Source: Thiosulfativibrio zosterae | GTDB lineage: Bacteria; Pseudomonadota; Gammaproteobacteria; Thiomicrospirales; Thiomicrospiraceae | Length of the DNA stretch: 64,000 nt | Reading direction: 5' to 3' | Assembly: GCF_011398155.1 (NCBI RefSeq) | Contig: NZ_AP021888.1 | Coordinates: forward strand, 1,471,501 to 1,535,500 | Shown: one piece after another, positions 38,262-46,921 of the stretch | Position numbering within the stretch: position 1 is the stretch's first letter | Layout of the letters: each line of letters begins with the position of its first letter | Translations under genes and position numbers: made by a program | Notes under the pieces: model-generated | What the model saw: only the letters and a program-made list of their open reading frames with translations | Database searches by the model: none | What the model was told of the DNA's origin: nothing

Positions 38262-38681
38262 ATGAAAACCACTCATATTTTCACTTATGGCTCTTTAATG
38301 TACGATCCCGTTTGGCAATCTTTAGTGACACAAAACTATGCTTTTCAAACAGGACTTGTGCGCGGATTTACCCGCAAATCTGTGGTTCAACAAACCTATC
38401 CTGCGCTCATACCAAGCGCACACACGGCGAGTTGTGTTAGTGGAAAAGTTTATTTAAATGTTTCTGCTGAAGACTGCATCAAACTTGATGCTTTTGAAGG
38501 GGAAGAATATGATCGAATCAGCCTTAAGGTTGAACTAGAAACCGGCGGGCAGATTTTGGCGGATACCTATGTGTTTAAGCCTGAGTTTTATCATAGAGTT
38601 GATAAAAGCGACTGGTCTGTGGCCGAGTTTGAGAAACAAGGTTTGAACCAGTTTTTACAGCATTACAAGGGGTTTAAATAA
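38262..38681 (+). CDS. Gamma-glutamylcyclotransferase-like (AIG2/GGCT) protein
   Basis: This 139-residue protein has YGSLMYDP near the N-terminus, the glutamyl-binding loop of the GGCT fold, and the acidic FEGEEYDR supplying the catalytic Glu. Family members release 5-oxoproline from gamma-glutamyl compounds, but short bacterial versions are poorly characterised. I chose ATG 38262 over the adjacent TTG. It is alone on the plus strand between two minus-strand groups. Confidence 0.85.
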   Translation: MKTTHIFTYGSLMYDPVWQSLVTQNYAFQTGLVRGFTRKSVVQQTYPALIPSAHTASCVSGKVYLNVSAEDCIKLDAFEGEEYDRISLKVELETGGQILADTYVFKPEFYHRVDKSDWSVAEFEKQGLNQFLQHYKGFK

Positions 38682-38712
38682 CTGTCAGCGCACCATCTTA
38701 GCTAAATAGCGT

Positions 38713-38970
38713 TTAAATTTTGTCGCTCAAAACAAGCTGTTCAAACTTTTCTAACAAGGTCGCCTTGTCTTCCACTCGGTTCGGATCGGTAATGATGCAA
38801 TCAATCGGGCAAACGCTGATGCAAGTGGGCGTGTCATAAAAGCCAACACACTCGGTACACAGGTCTGGATTGATTTCATAAATTTTGGCACCGTACGAAA
38901 TCGCTTTATTAGGGCACTCTGGCTCACACATATCGCAATTGGTACAGTTATCTAAAATTTTTAGCGCCAT
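38713..38970 (-). CDS. yfhL: YfhL-family 4Fe-4S dicluster ferredoxin
   Basis: This 85-residue ferredoxin has two cysteine clusters, CTNCDMCEPECPN and CTECVGFYDTPTCISVCP. The extra residues inside the second cluster are typical of the Alvin/YfhL type. It lies 4 nt downstream of the trhP gene, so it may deliver electrons to a reaction linked to that enzyme; this is inference from adjacency. Confidence 0.93.
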   Translation of the reverse strand: MALKILDNCTNCDMCEPECPNKAISYGAKIYEINPDLCTECVGFYDTPTCISVCPIDCIITDPNRVEDKATLLEKFEQLVLSDKI

Positions 38971-38974
38971 ATCC

Positions 38975-40444
38975 TTAGACCGCTACTGCTTCTTTAGCCA
39001 ATTTTGCATCTCGTGCGGCTGCGTCGCGTTTGGCATCTCCGCCCCAAGCTTCGTTGCGCATCACCAAACCAAAACGCAATACTTCCATACCTATGTCTTT
39101 AAACGGATTAGGAATACGCACTAACCAGCCAGAACCCAAAGCGGCTTCAACCGGTTTATCGTGATGGTCTTGCATTTCTGGTAAAACCAAGGTGACATTA
39201 CCCACGGGTGTCATGATTTCAATAGAATCGCCCACGCAGAATTTGTTTTTTACATCCACTTCTAACAAGCTTTTGCCATCGCGCTCGATGACATCAACCA
39301 CTTCACCCACAAAACGCTGACGGTCAGACTTAGAAACGCCGTATTCGTAGTTTTGATATTCAGAATGCACATGGCGACGCAAGAAGCCTTCGGTATAGCC
39401 ACGACTGGCCAAGCCTTCTAGCTCGGATAATAAGTTGGTATCAAACGGTCTGCCTTCGGCGGCATCATCAATGGCTTTGCGATACACTTGTGCGGTACGC
39501 GCCACATAATAATGTGATTTGGTACGTCCTTCGATTTTTAAAGAATGCACGCCCATATCGACCAACTCAGGAATCAGCTCGACAGCACGCAGGTCTTTAG
39601 AGTTCATAATATAAGTACCATGCTCATCTTCATAAGCTGGCATATACTCACCGGGGCGCCCTTCTTCTTCTAACAATAAGACTTGGTCGGTCGTTTTCCC
39701 TACCCCTAAAGTCGGCTCTTCTGTGTAAGGATTTTGAGAACCGCCCGTTAAATCCGTGATGTTGCTGATTTTTTCAACCGGAATGCCAACAATATCGCCC
39801 GCATCGTTTTCTTTACCTTCGTAGGTATTGTAGTTCCAGCGACAGGCATTGGTGCAAGTGCCTTGATTGGCATCACGCTTATTAATATACCCAGACAATA
39901 AACAACGCCCTGAATAGGCAATACACAAAGCACCGTGCACAAACACTTCTAATTCCATGCCAGGAACTGCTTCGCCGATTTCACGAATTTCTTGCACCGA
40001 CAGTTCTCGTGACAACACCACTCGGCTAATGCCTTGTTCATACCAAAACTTCACCGTGGCCCAGTTAACCGCATTGGATTGCACCGATAAATGAATTTCT
40101 TGTTCAGGATATTCGGCACGCACCATGGCAATCAAACCTGGGTCAGACATAATCAGCGCATCGGGTTTCATGGCAATAATGGGGGCAATATCACGCATAT
40201 AGGTTTTAATTTTGGCATTGTGCGCAGCGATGTTACTGACCACATAAAACTTTTTACCCAAAGAATGCGCATATTTAATACCACGATCTAAGGTTTCCTC
40301 ATCAAACTCATTATTTCGCACGCGTAAACTGTAACGAGGTTGTCCTGCGTAAACGGCATCTGCGCCATAAGCAAAGGCAAATTCCATGTTTTTAAAAGTG
40401 CCCGCAGGCGATAATAATTCGGGTCTAAAGTTGTCTGCTTTCAA
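38975..40444 (-). CDS. trhP: U32-family tRNA 5-hydroxyuridine synthesis protein TrhP (YegQ)
   Basis: This 489-residue U32 'peptidase' family protein now known to be needed for prephenate-dependent tRNA U34 hydroxylation. N-terminal ELLSPAGTFKNMEFAFAYGADAVYAG opens the TIM-barrel-like domain. The Cys set in FVHGALCIAYSGRCLLSG and QGTCTNACRW should bind an Fe-S cluster. The C-terminal beta-domain ends in an Ala/Lys-rich tail. Co-occurrence with YfhL supports a redox function. The prephenate it depends on is made by pheA in this same window. Confidence 0.9.
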   Translation of the reverse strand: MKADNFRPELLSPAGTFKNMEFAFAYGADAVYAGQPRYSLRVRNNEFDEETLDRGIKYAHSLGKKFYVVSNIAAHNAKIKTYMRDIAPIIAMKPDALIMSDPGLIAMVRAEYPEQEIHLSVQSNAVNWATVKFWYEQGISRVVLSRELSVQEIREIGEAVPGMELEVFVHGALCIAYSGRCLLSGYINKRDANQGTCTNACRWNYNTYEGKENDAGDIVGIPVEKISNITDLTGGSQNPYTEEPTLGVGKTTDQVLLLEEEGRPGEYMPAYEDEHGTYIMNSKDLRAVELIPELVDMGVHSLKIEGRTKSHYYVARTAQVYRKAIDDAAEGRPFDTNLLSELEGLASRGYTEGFLRRHVHSEYQNYEYGVSKSDRQRFVGEVVDVIERDGKSLLEVDVKNKFCVGDSIEIMTPVGNVTLVLPEMQDHHDKPVEAALGSGWLVRIPNPFKDIGMEVLRFGLVMRNEAWGGDAKRDAAARDAKLAKEAVAV

Positions 40445-40490
40445 GGCAAATTCCTTTTAATATGATGAAGAAATTAATAAAGCGCGTATT

Positions 40491-40997
40491 TTACTGTATT
40501 TTTTGTAAAATTTCTCGCCAAAACAACCACTTATCTTCTAGGGTTAAAGCCGCATTGGCGGGACTGGTGGATGGTAAACAAATCAGCTCTAAATCTGCTG
40601 GCAAATTTTGGTGTTTCAAAACCTGTTTTTTAAATAAATCGAGTGCGGCTTTACCATTAAAAATAATCCTTTTTAAGTCCGGATTTTCAATAAAAAGCGC
40701 TTCAAAGTCATTGGCTTGCGGCTGCTTAATGGCTGAATCTAAACTGCCTTGGCGTTCACAAGTTTGCAGCACATCCCAAAGCATAATATTGGCATTAAGT
40801 AATGCTTGTGTTTTTTGTTCGACTGTTTGTAAGTCACTATTTAAATAACGCGCCATGATTGCCCAAAAGGCATTACGAGGATGCGCATAGTAAAAATCAT
40901 CTTCAATTGAACGCACACTGGGCATGGTTCCTAAAATAAGCACTTTAGGTTGGTCAGGTTTAATTGCTTGAAATCCCACAACATGATGATTGTTCAT
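40491..40997 (-). CDS. Uracil-DNA glycosylase superfamily, family 6 (hypoxanthine-DNA glycosylase-like)
   Basis: This is a base-excision repair glycosylase with motif 1 ILGTMPSVRSIE and the FYYAHPRNAFW signature, and motif 2 LPSTSPANA. These match the family 6 enzymes that remove deoxyinosine (hypoxanthine). The protein is 168 residues from ATG 40997. A start at 41036 would add 13 residues; neither has a clear ribosome binding site. It lies 46 nt before trhP. Confidence 0.82.
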   Translation of the reverse strand: MNNHHVVGFQAIKPDQPKVLILGTMPSVRSIEDDFYYAHPRNAFWAIMARYLNSDLQTVEQKTQALLNANIMLWDVLQTCERQGSLDSAIKQPQANDFEALFIENPDLKRIIFNGKAALDLFKKQVLKHQNLPADLELICLPSTSPANAALTLEDKWLFWREILQKIQ

Positions 40998-41123
40998 AAT
41001 TTTTATATGGCCATTAAAAGAAACGCAATAACGCATTCGTGTTTTTTCTTATAATTTTATCGAAAAGCCCTTTAATTAAAGCTTTATTCTATTGTTAATG
41101 ATTATTTAAGAAAGCGTTTTCAA

Positions 41124-43094
41124 GTGTCTAAATCTCATATTAACTATTATTGGATATTAGTACTTCTGCTCTCGCAATTCTGGGCGATGTCCGCCTGGGC
41201 AAAAACAGACTATACCATTGGTATCTTAGCATTTCGGCCTGCTGAAGTGGTCAAAGCAACCTGGCAACCGCTGGTTGATGAACTTCAAGAAAAAATTCCC
41301 AACGCTCGCTTCTCTCTGGTTCCTTACAATTATCCCGACCTAGAAAAAGCCGTTAACAATAAATCCATCGATTTTGTTTTTACCAACTCCGCCAACTACA
41401 TTTTCTTACAGCACTTTCATCCGCGAATGACGCCGTTGGTGAGTTTGATTAACCAATATCAAAATCAACCACTCTATGGGTTTGGCGGTGTGGTTGTGGT
41501 TAGAGCAGACAGTAATATTCGTTTTCTCAACGACTTAAAAAACAAAACCATCGTCGCGCCAAACACCCATTCCTTGGGCGGTTATATGATGCAAGTTTTC
41601 GAACTTTTGAAGGCTGGAGTCCCAACAAATCAATACCAAGTAAACACTGTGGGTATGCCACATGACAAATCCATTAAAACCTTACTAGATGGCAAGGCAG
41701 ATGCCGCTTTTGTGCGAACGGGCGTCTTAGAGCAATTATTCGCCAGTGGTGCTTTAAAACCCAATCAAGTCAGAGCGCTGCCCAATTTACAAGAAGCTCA
41801 ATTCCCGCTCAAAATCTCCACTGAAATCTATCCTGAATGGCCATTTGTGGCGATGCCCCATATCGATGAAAAACTAGCCAGTCAAGTGGCGAGCGTGCTT
41901 TTGAGTATTCCACAACAAGGCGAGTTGGCCAAAAAGCTAGGTATTTTTGGGTTTAAAATTCCCAGCGACTATCAGCCTGTGCGTCAAATCTTGCAAGCGC
42001 TCCGCGCCGAACCCTATAACACCACACCAACTTTTACACTTGAAGATATTTGGTTCAAATTCCACACATCCATCTTAACGATTTCGGCCTTAAGCTTGGT
42101 GGTTTTGGTTTTGGTCGGATTGCTGTTTAATACCTATCGCAAGTTGCTCAAAAGCCACCAAAAACTCAAAGAAAACGCTGAAGAGCTGCAATTAACTGCT
42201 TTGTCTTTTAACAGTTACCAACCGATTTTAATCACCAACGATAAAAAAGAAATCATCAAAATCAACAAAGCTTTCACTGAAACCTTTGGCTACACCGAAA
42301 AAGAAGTTATCGGACAAAACCCCAGCATTTTTGCTTCTAGAGAACACAAACCCAATTTTTACAAAAATATTTGGGAGCAAGTCGAAATCAACGGATTTTG
42401 GCGGGGTGAAATTTGGGACAGAAAAAAATCGGGCGAATTATTTCCCGTGTCTTCAACCATTACCGCCATCAAAGACCCCACAGGCAAGGTCACTCACTAC
42501 CACGCCTCTTATCTAGACATTACTTTCGATAAAGCCCTTGAAGAACATTATAAAAACCTCGCCTTAACGGATCCTTTAACCAAACTGGCCAATCGCACTT
42601 TACTGAAAGATCGCATTGAACATGCCATCGCCAGTGCAAAACGCTATAAAACCATTTATGCACTGGTCTTTATCGATTTGGATAATTTTAAAGTTCTTAA
42701 CGACAACTATGGCCACCATCTTGGCGATTTGCTTTTAAAAGAAATCGCCAACCGACTCACCCATAATGTACGCGACCTAGATACCGTTGCGCGCTTGGGT
42801 GGTGATGAATTTGTTTTGCTCCTTGAGTCCTTAAGCACTAGCCCTGAAGAAGCCTATGAGTTCGCCGCCGAAATTGTCGGCAAAGTGCAACAAGCCATCT
42901 TAGTACCCTATTTACTTGATGAACTCAGCTATGAAGCCTCTGCCAGTTTTGGCATCACTTTATTCTCTGACCAAATCAGCAACGAAACGCTGATTATGAA
43001 GCAAGCAGATACTGCCATGTATCAAGCCAAAAACGCAGGCAAAAACACCATCAGCTTTTATCCTTATAACAGCAACGAAGAGTCGTTTTCTTAA
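41124..43094 (+). CDS. PhnD-type periplasmic sensor, PAS and GGDEF diguanylate cyclase
   Basis: This 656-residue membrane protein begins with GTG, because the signal peptide (LVLLLSQFWAMSAWA) is only complete from there. A periplasmic phosphonate/phosphite-binding-like domain spans about residues 28-285, a membrane helix about 313-335, a PAS domain about 350-475, and GGDEF about 485-645. The catalytic RLGGDEF (559-563) and the I-site RDLD five residues upstream are intact, so it should make c-di-GMP and show product inhibition. No EAL domain is present. The ligand is unknown. Confidence 0.9.
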   Translation: MSKSHINYYWILVLLLSQFWAMSAWAKTDYTIGILAFRPAEVVKATWQPLVDELQEKIPNARFSLVPYNYPDLEKAVNNKSIDFVFTNSANYIFLQHFHPRMTPLVSLINQYQNQPLYGFGGVVVVRADSNIRFLNDLKNKTIVAPNTHSLGGYMMQVFELLKAGVPTNQYQVNTVGMPHDKSIKTLLDGKADAAFVRTGVLEQLFASGALKPNQVRALPNLQEAQFPLKISTEIYPEWPFVAMPHIDEKLASQVASVLLSIPQQGELAKKLGIFGFKIPSDYQPVRQILQALRAEPYNTTPTFTLEDIWFKFHTSILTISALSLVVLVLVGLLFNTYRKLLKSHQKLKENAEELQLTALSFNSYQPILITNDKKEIIKINKAFTETFGYTEKEVIGQNPSIFASREHKPNFYKNIWEQVEINGFWRGEIWDRKKSGELFPVSSTITAIKDPTGKVTHYHASYLDITFDKALEEHYKNLALTDPLTKLANRTLLKDRIEHAIASAKRYKTIYALVFIDLDNFKVLNDNYGHHLGDLLLKEIANRLTHNVRDLDTVARLGGDEFVLLLESLSTSPEEAYEFAAEIVGKVQQAILVPYLLDELSYEASASFGITLFSDQISNETLIMKQADTAMYQAKNAGKNTISFYPYNSNEESFS

Positions 43095-43126
43095 AGACAC
43101 CTCACCCAAACGCCCCCTATCTTATT

Positions 43127-43154
43127 TTGACATCCACTCATATTTGAGTATACT
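43127..43154 (+). promoter_or_regulatory. Promoter of the B12 operon
   Basis: A perfect TTGACA (43127-43132) lies 16 bp before TATACT (43149-43154). The start of transcription would be at about 43160, the first base of the riboswitch P1 stem. Confidence 0.8.
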
Positions 43155-43158
43155 TCGG

Positions 43159-43343
43159 TTTTTTAGGTGCTTTGATGGGCTCTGCCCTCAAAGTTAAACG
43201 GGAAGTTTGGTGCGCTAATTTAATCGCAATGCCAACGCTGCCCCCGCAACGGTGATAGAGAAGACTTAACACTGGCCATTGAATGTACTGCATTTGAGAA
43301 GGCGTTAAGAAATGGCTCTTAAGCCCGGATACCGGCCTAAAAA
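43159..43343 (+). promoter_or_regulatory. Cobalamin riboswitch
   Basis: The aptamer shows AGGTGC at the 5' side, GGGAAGTTTGGTG, GCTGCCCCCGCAACGGTGA and the B12 box AGCCCGGATACCGGCC (43322-43337). P1 is formed by TTTTAGG (43161-43167) with CCTAAAA (43336-43342), extendable by one pair. It precedes btuB. The P1 3' strand overlaps the left arm of a terminator built on the dispersed palindrome. Confidence 0.95.
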
Positions 43344-43375
43344 CAACCAGGCCTGGTTATTTTTAGTGCTTTTTT
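43337..43375 (+). terminator. Riboswitch expression-platform terminator
   Basis: CTAAAAA-C-AACCAGG (43337-43351) pairs with CCTGGTT-A-TTTTTAG (43352-43366) with one mismatch, followed by TGC and a T-run. GGCCT at 43334-43338 could instead pair with AGGCC at 43349-43353 as an antiterminator. The rest of the region to btuB (43376-43540) holds no gene that I can see. Confidence 0.8.
43345..43358. repeat. Dispersed palindrome copy, exact, in the riboswitch
   Basis: An exact AACCAGGCCTGGTT forms the upper stem of the riboswitch terminator. Confidence 0.9.
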
Positions 43376-43540
43376 AAGCCTTTTGCCAGCCAAAACCGAT
43401 TGCGGTGGGCAATGCGGCGTGAATTTATCTCTATTGAATACCTTAATTTATTTCTGATAAATCAAGGCTATTTACCTTTGTAAACTAACGACCCAATTGC
43501 CTTCGTTCATTAAATACTTTATGAATTGAAGGAAAATTCC

Positions 43541-45358
43541 ATGAAACTTTCAAAATTAAGTTTGGCTATTTTAGCCACGCTCAATGCTTCTGCCATCTAT
43601 GCAGAAACCTCAACAACGCAACTCAGTCAAGTGGTGGTTACCGCCAATAATACCGAACAACCTCTCAGTTCAGTGACAGCAAACACCACCATTATTACCG
43701 CTGAAGAAATTGCCGAAAAACAATATAAAACCTTAGATGAAGCGCTTAAACAAGTGCCAGGTATTTTTATCACAAACCAAGGCGGACTGGGTAAGCAAAC
43801 CACTATTTTTATGAGAGGTGAAACCGGCAAACGCATTTTGTTTTTACAAGACGGTGTTGAACTCAATGATCCTACCAGTGTTGGCGGAACCCATGTTGAA
43901 GCCCTTTTACTGGATGATGTGGAGCGTATTGAAATCATTAAAGGGGCTCAATCCAGTGCTTGGGGAAGTGGCGCTATGGCGGGTGTTATTAATATCATCA
44001 CCAAAAAGCCTGGGCAAAAAGCGCAAGCCACAATTAGCGCGGGTAGTTACGGTTATCAAAAATTAACCACCACTTTAGGCGCGGGCAATGAAAAAGTTGA
44101 TTTCGTTGTGAATTTAACCGATGTGAGCAGTGAGGGTTTCACGGCAATCAAAGACGCTCATAAATCTGTGGATGGCTATGAAGCAGATCCTTATTCTCAA
44201 ACAGACATCTCTTTTAAAATGGGCATAAACCCAACTCAAAACCAAAGAGTCCAATTGTTTGTTAAACAAAGTCAATATGCAACCAACATTGATTTTGGCA
44301 GTAGCCCAAGTACCGACTCACCGTCCACCTATCAATCACAATTAAGACAACTTTCTTATCAAGCCCGCATGGGTTCTTTCACGCCGAGTTTCGCATTGCA
44401 AGAAAATACCCTTGAGAGCACTTATAGCAAAGGTAAGCAAACCAAAGTTTCCACTCAAGTAAAGATGAATTATTTCAATAATCAATTTGCAACGCTGTTT
44501 ATTGATAAGAAATTCTTAACCAACGAAAATAATGCTAAAAACAACTATGACAACTTGGGTTTTGGACTCAATAATACCAATTTGTTTTTAAAGCAAAAGC
44601 TGATCTTAACCCAATCATTAAGAAGCGACGAATATGACGCCTATCAAGATAAAGTAACCGGTAACTTGGGCGCAAAATTTCTGTTTACCAACACAATTTC
44701 CCTAGCGGCGAATATGGGTACTGGCTATCGTGCGCCCTCTTTGGCGGAGTTATCTTATGCAAGTGTGCCTGTTTACCCTGAAACCAAAGAATCTTACGAT
44801 ATTACGCTTGCGCTTTTGGGTTTAGAGCTGACTTATTTCAACTCCAAAATAGATCGTGAAATTGATTACGATAATAGTATTGGCAGCTATGGAAGCTATA
44901 CTAACTTCACTGGCAGCTCAAAATATCAAGGGTTTGAAGCCTCCTATAAAATCAACTTTGGCAACATCCAAACCAATGCAGGCTTTAACTATACCGCCCA
45001 AACCGCTAAAGACGACAATAATCAATGGTTAGCGCGTCGTCCAGAACAACAAGCTGGTCTAACTTTGGATAACTATTCTCTAAACAACACTCACTTGGGG
45101 TTAAGCACTCGTTATATTGGCAAGGTCTATGACAAAGCCAATCAGGCTGGCGCGCAAGTTGGTGAATATTTTGTGACCGATTTAACTGCCGATTACCAAG
45201 CAACCCAGCATGTGAATGTGTTTGCTAAGGTAGAAAACCTGTTTAACCAAGATTACACCACCGCAGTAGCCGCTTACCAAGCCGATGGCGTTACACCGAG
45301 TTATGTTTATGCCAATGGTGGCACTCAATTGTTTGTTGGCGTCAAAGGCAGTTTATAA
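43541..45358 (+). CDS. btuB: TonB-dependent vitamin B12 receptor
   Basis: This outer-membrane transporter (605 residues) is powered by TonB. A signal peptide ends in SAIYAET, then comes a TonB-box-like QVVVTAN, a plug domain with QVPGIFITNQGG, FMRGETG and GSGAMAGVINIITK, and a 22-strand barrel ending in the C-terminal VGVKGSL. ATG 43541 is preceded by AAGGA; a TTG 15 nt upstream is rejected. The riboswitch upstream supports cobalamin as ligand. The cobQ start follows its stop with no gap. Confidence 0.93.
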   Translation: MKLSKLSLAILATLNASAIYAETSTTQLSQVVVTANNTEQPLSSVTANTTIITAEEIAEKQYKTLDEALKQVPGIFITNQGGLGKQTTIFMRGETGKRILFLQDGVELNDPTSVGGTHVEALLLDDVERIEIIKGAQSSAWGSGAMAGVINIITKKPGQKAQATISAGSYGYQKLTTTLGAGNEKVDFVVNLTDVSSEGFTAIKDAHKSVDGYEADPYSQTDISFKMGINPTQNQRVQLFVKQSQYATNIDFGSSPSTDSPSTYQSQLRQLSYQARMGSFTPSFALQENTLESTYSKGKQTKVSTQVKMNYFNNQFATLFIDKKFLTNENNAKNNYDNLGFGLNNTNLFLKQKLILTQSLRSDEYDAYQDKVTGNLGAKFLFTNTISLAANMGTGYRAPSLAELSYASVPVYPETKESYDITLALLGLELTYFNSKIDREIDYDNSIGSYGSYTNFTGSSKYQGFEASYKINFGNIQTNAGFNYTAQTAKDDNNQWLARRPEQQAGLTLDNYSLNNTHLGLSTRYIGKVYDKANQAGAQVGEYFVTDLTADYQATQHVNVFAKVENLFNQDYTTAVAAYQADGVTPSYVYANGGTQLFVGVKGSL

Positions 45359-46825
45359 ATGACAACAACCCTCATGATTCAAGGCTGCACATCGGATGCG
45401 GGCAAAAGCACTTTAGTGGCGGGATTATGTAGGGTTTTGGCAAGGCGCCATTTTTCGGTGGCGCCTTTTAAGCCGCAAAACATGGCACTTAACAGTGCCG
45501 TGACCCCAGATGGCGGAGAAATTGGCCGAGCCCAAGCCTTGCAAGCGCAAGCGGCTAAAATTCCAACATCGGTTCACATGAACCCAGTGTTACTCAAACC
45601 CAGCAGTGATACAGGCGCTCAAGTGATATTACAAGGTCATTCTATTGGCAATCTTAATGCCATGGATTACCACACTTATAAACCCAAAGCGGCAAAAGCC
45701 GTTTTCGATTCTTTTCAAATTCTCTCACAGCAATACCAGTCAATTTTGGTAGAAGGCGCAGGTTCACCTGCCGAAGTTAATTTGCGCCAAGGCGATATTG
45801 CCAATATGGGTTTTGCCGAAGCCGTGGATTGTCCGGTGATTTTAATTGCCGACATCGACAAAGGCGGTGTGTTTGCTCATATTGTAGGTACGCTGGCGTG
45901 TTTGAGTGAATCTGAAAGAAATCGCATCAAAGGCTTTGTGATTAATCGCTTTCGTGGCGATATTGCTCTATTACAAGGGGGGCTTGATTGGTTAGAAACC
46001 GAAACGGGCAAACCAGTGCTGGGCGTTTTGCCCTATTTGCATGGTTTACATTTAGATGCGGAAGATGCCATTGCCAGTGAAAACGCCAAATCTAAAACCA
46101 GTCAGGCAACTTTTAAAGTCATCGCCCCGCTCCTACCCCACATCTCAAACCACACGGATCTTGACCCGCTGATTTGTCATCCGCACATAGATTTTCAGTG
46201 GGTCAAACATTTAGAACCTATACCACCCTCAGACCTAGTCATTTTGCCAGGCAGCAAAAGTGTTGGGTTTGATTTGAATTGGCTTAAGTCTCAAGGTTGG
46301 GAAACCTATCTGCAAAAACATTTGCGCTACAACGGTAAACTCATCGGCATTTGCGGTGGTTTGCAAATGTTGGGGCAACACATTCTAGATCCATTAAAAA
46401 TGGAATCTGAAGATTGCCAAATCACTGGGCTGAACTTAATGCCCTATTCCACCGAATTTAAAGCAGACAAACAACTCATACAACGCACCGGAACCCTTAA
46501 CTTATCCAACCCATCGCCGGTTGTTGGCTACGAAATTCATCAGGGCATCACAGACTTTAAACATTTAACCCCAGCCATTCATTGGACGACAGGTGAACAA
46601 GATGGCGCAATTTCTGAAGACAATCAAATTTTAGTCAGCTACTGTCACGGATTGTTTGATCATCCTAACGCATTAAAATCATTGTTAGCTTGGTCAGGTC
46701 TCAATCAAACCGTGTATTTTGATATAGAGCAACAAAGGGAAACTCAATTGAATCGACTGGCCGATACCCTAGAAGCTCACCTAGATTGGCAAAAACTCAA
46801 CCCTATTTTAGGCATTACGGAATAA
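45359..46825 (+). CDS. cobQ: Cobyric acid synthase (glutamine-hydrolysing)
   Basis: It amidates adenosyl-cobyrinic acid a,c-diamide at side chains b, d, e and g. The N-terminal dethiobiotin-synthase-like ATPase domain has GCTSDAGKSTLVAGL and KPQNMALNS, and the C-terminal class I glutaminase domain has the nucleophile in GICGGLQMLG and a catalytic His in SYCHGLFDH. The length of 488 residues is normal. It starts immediately after btuB and lacks its own ribosome binding site, so it is translationally coupled. Few other corrin-ring genes are present here. Confidence 0.95.
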   Translation: MTTTLMIQGCTSDAGKSTLVAGLCRVLARRHFSVAPFKPQNMALNSAVTPDGGEIGRAQALQAQAAKIPTSVHMNPVLLKPSSDTGAQVILQGHSIGNLNAMDYHTYKPKAAKAVFDSFQILSQQYQSILVEGAGSPAEVNLRQGDIANMGFAEAVDCPVILIADIDKGGVFAHIVGTLACLSESERNRIKGFVINRFRGDIALLQGGLDWLETETGKPVLGVLPYLHGLHLDAEDAIASENAKSKTSQATFKVIAPLLPHISNHTDLDPLICHPHIDFQWVKHLEPIPPSDLVILPGSKSVGFDLNWLKSQGWETYLQKHLRYNGKLIGICGGLQMLGQHILDPLKMESEDCQITGLNLMPYSTEFKADKQLIQRTGTLNLSNPSPVVGYEIHQGITDFKHLTPAIHWTTGEQDGAISEDNQILVSYCHGLFDHPNALKSLLAWSGLNQTVYFDIEQQRETQLNRLADTLEAHLDWQKLNPILGITE

Positions 46826-46921
46826 CAAACCCTTATTGTGATCATAAAATTCCAAACCCAAGAACACCTTGCGCTTGGTTTATAATGATTTTTTTAAGAA
46901 GAAAGAGATGAGATAAACACC

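Noticed and set aside
43376-43540. A second riboswitch or small gene between the B12 terminator and btuB
   Set aside because: No second B12 box, start codon with ribosome binding site or stable fold is visible.
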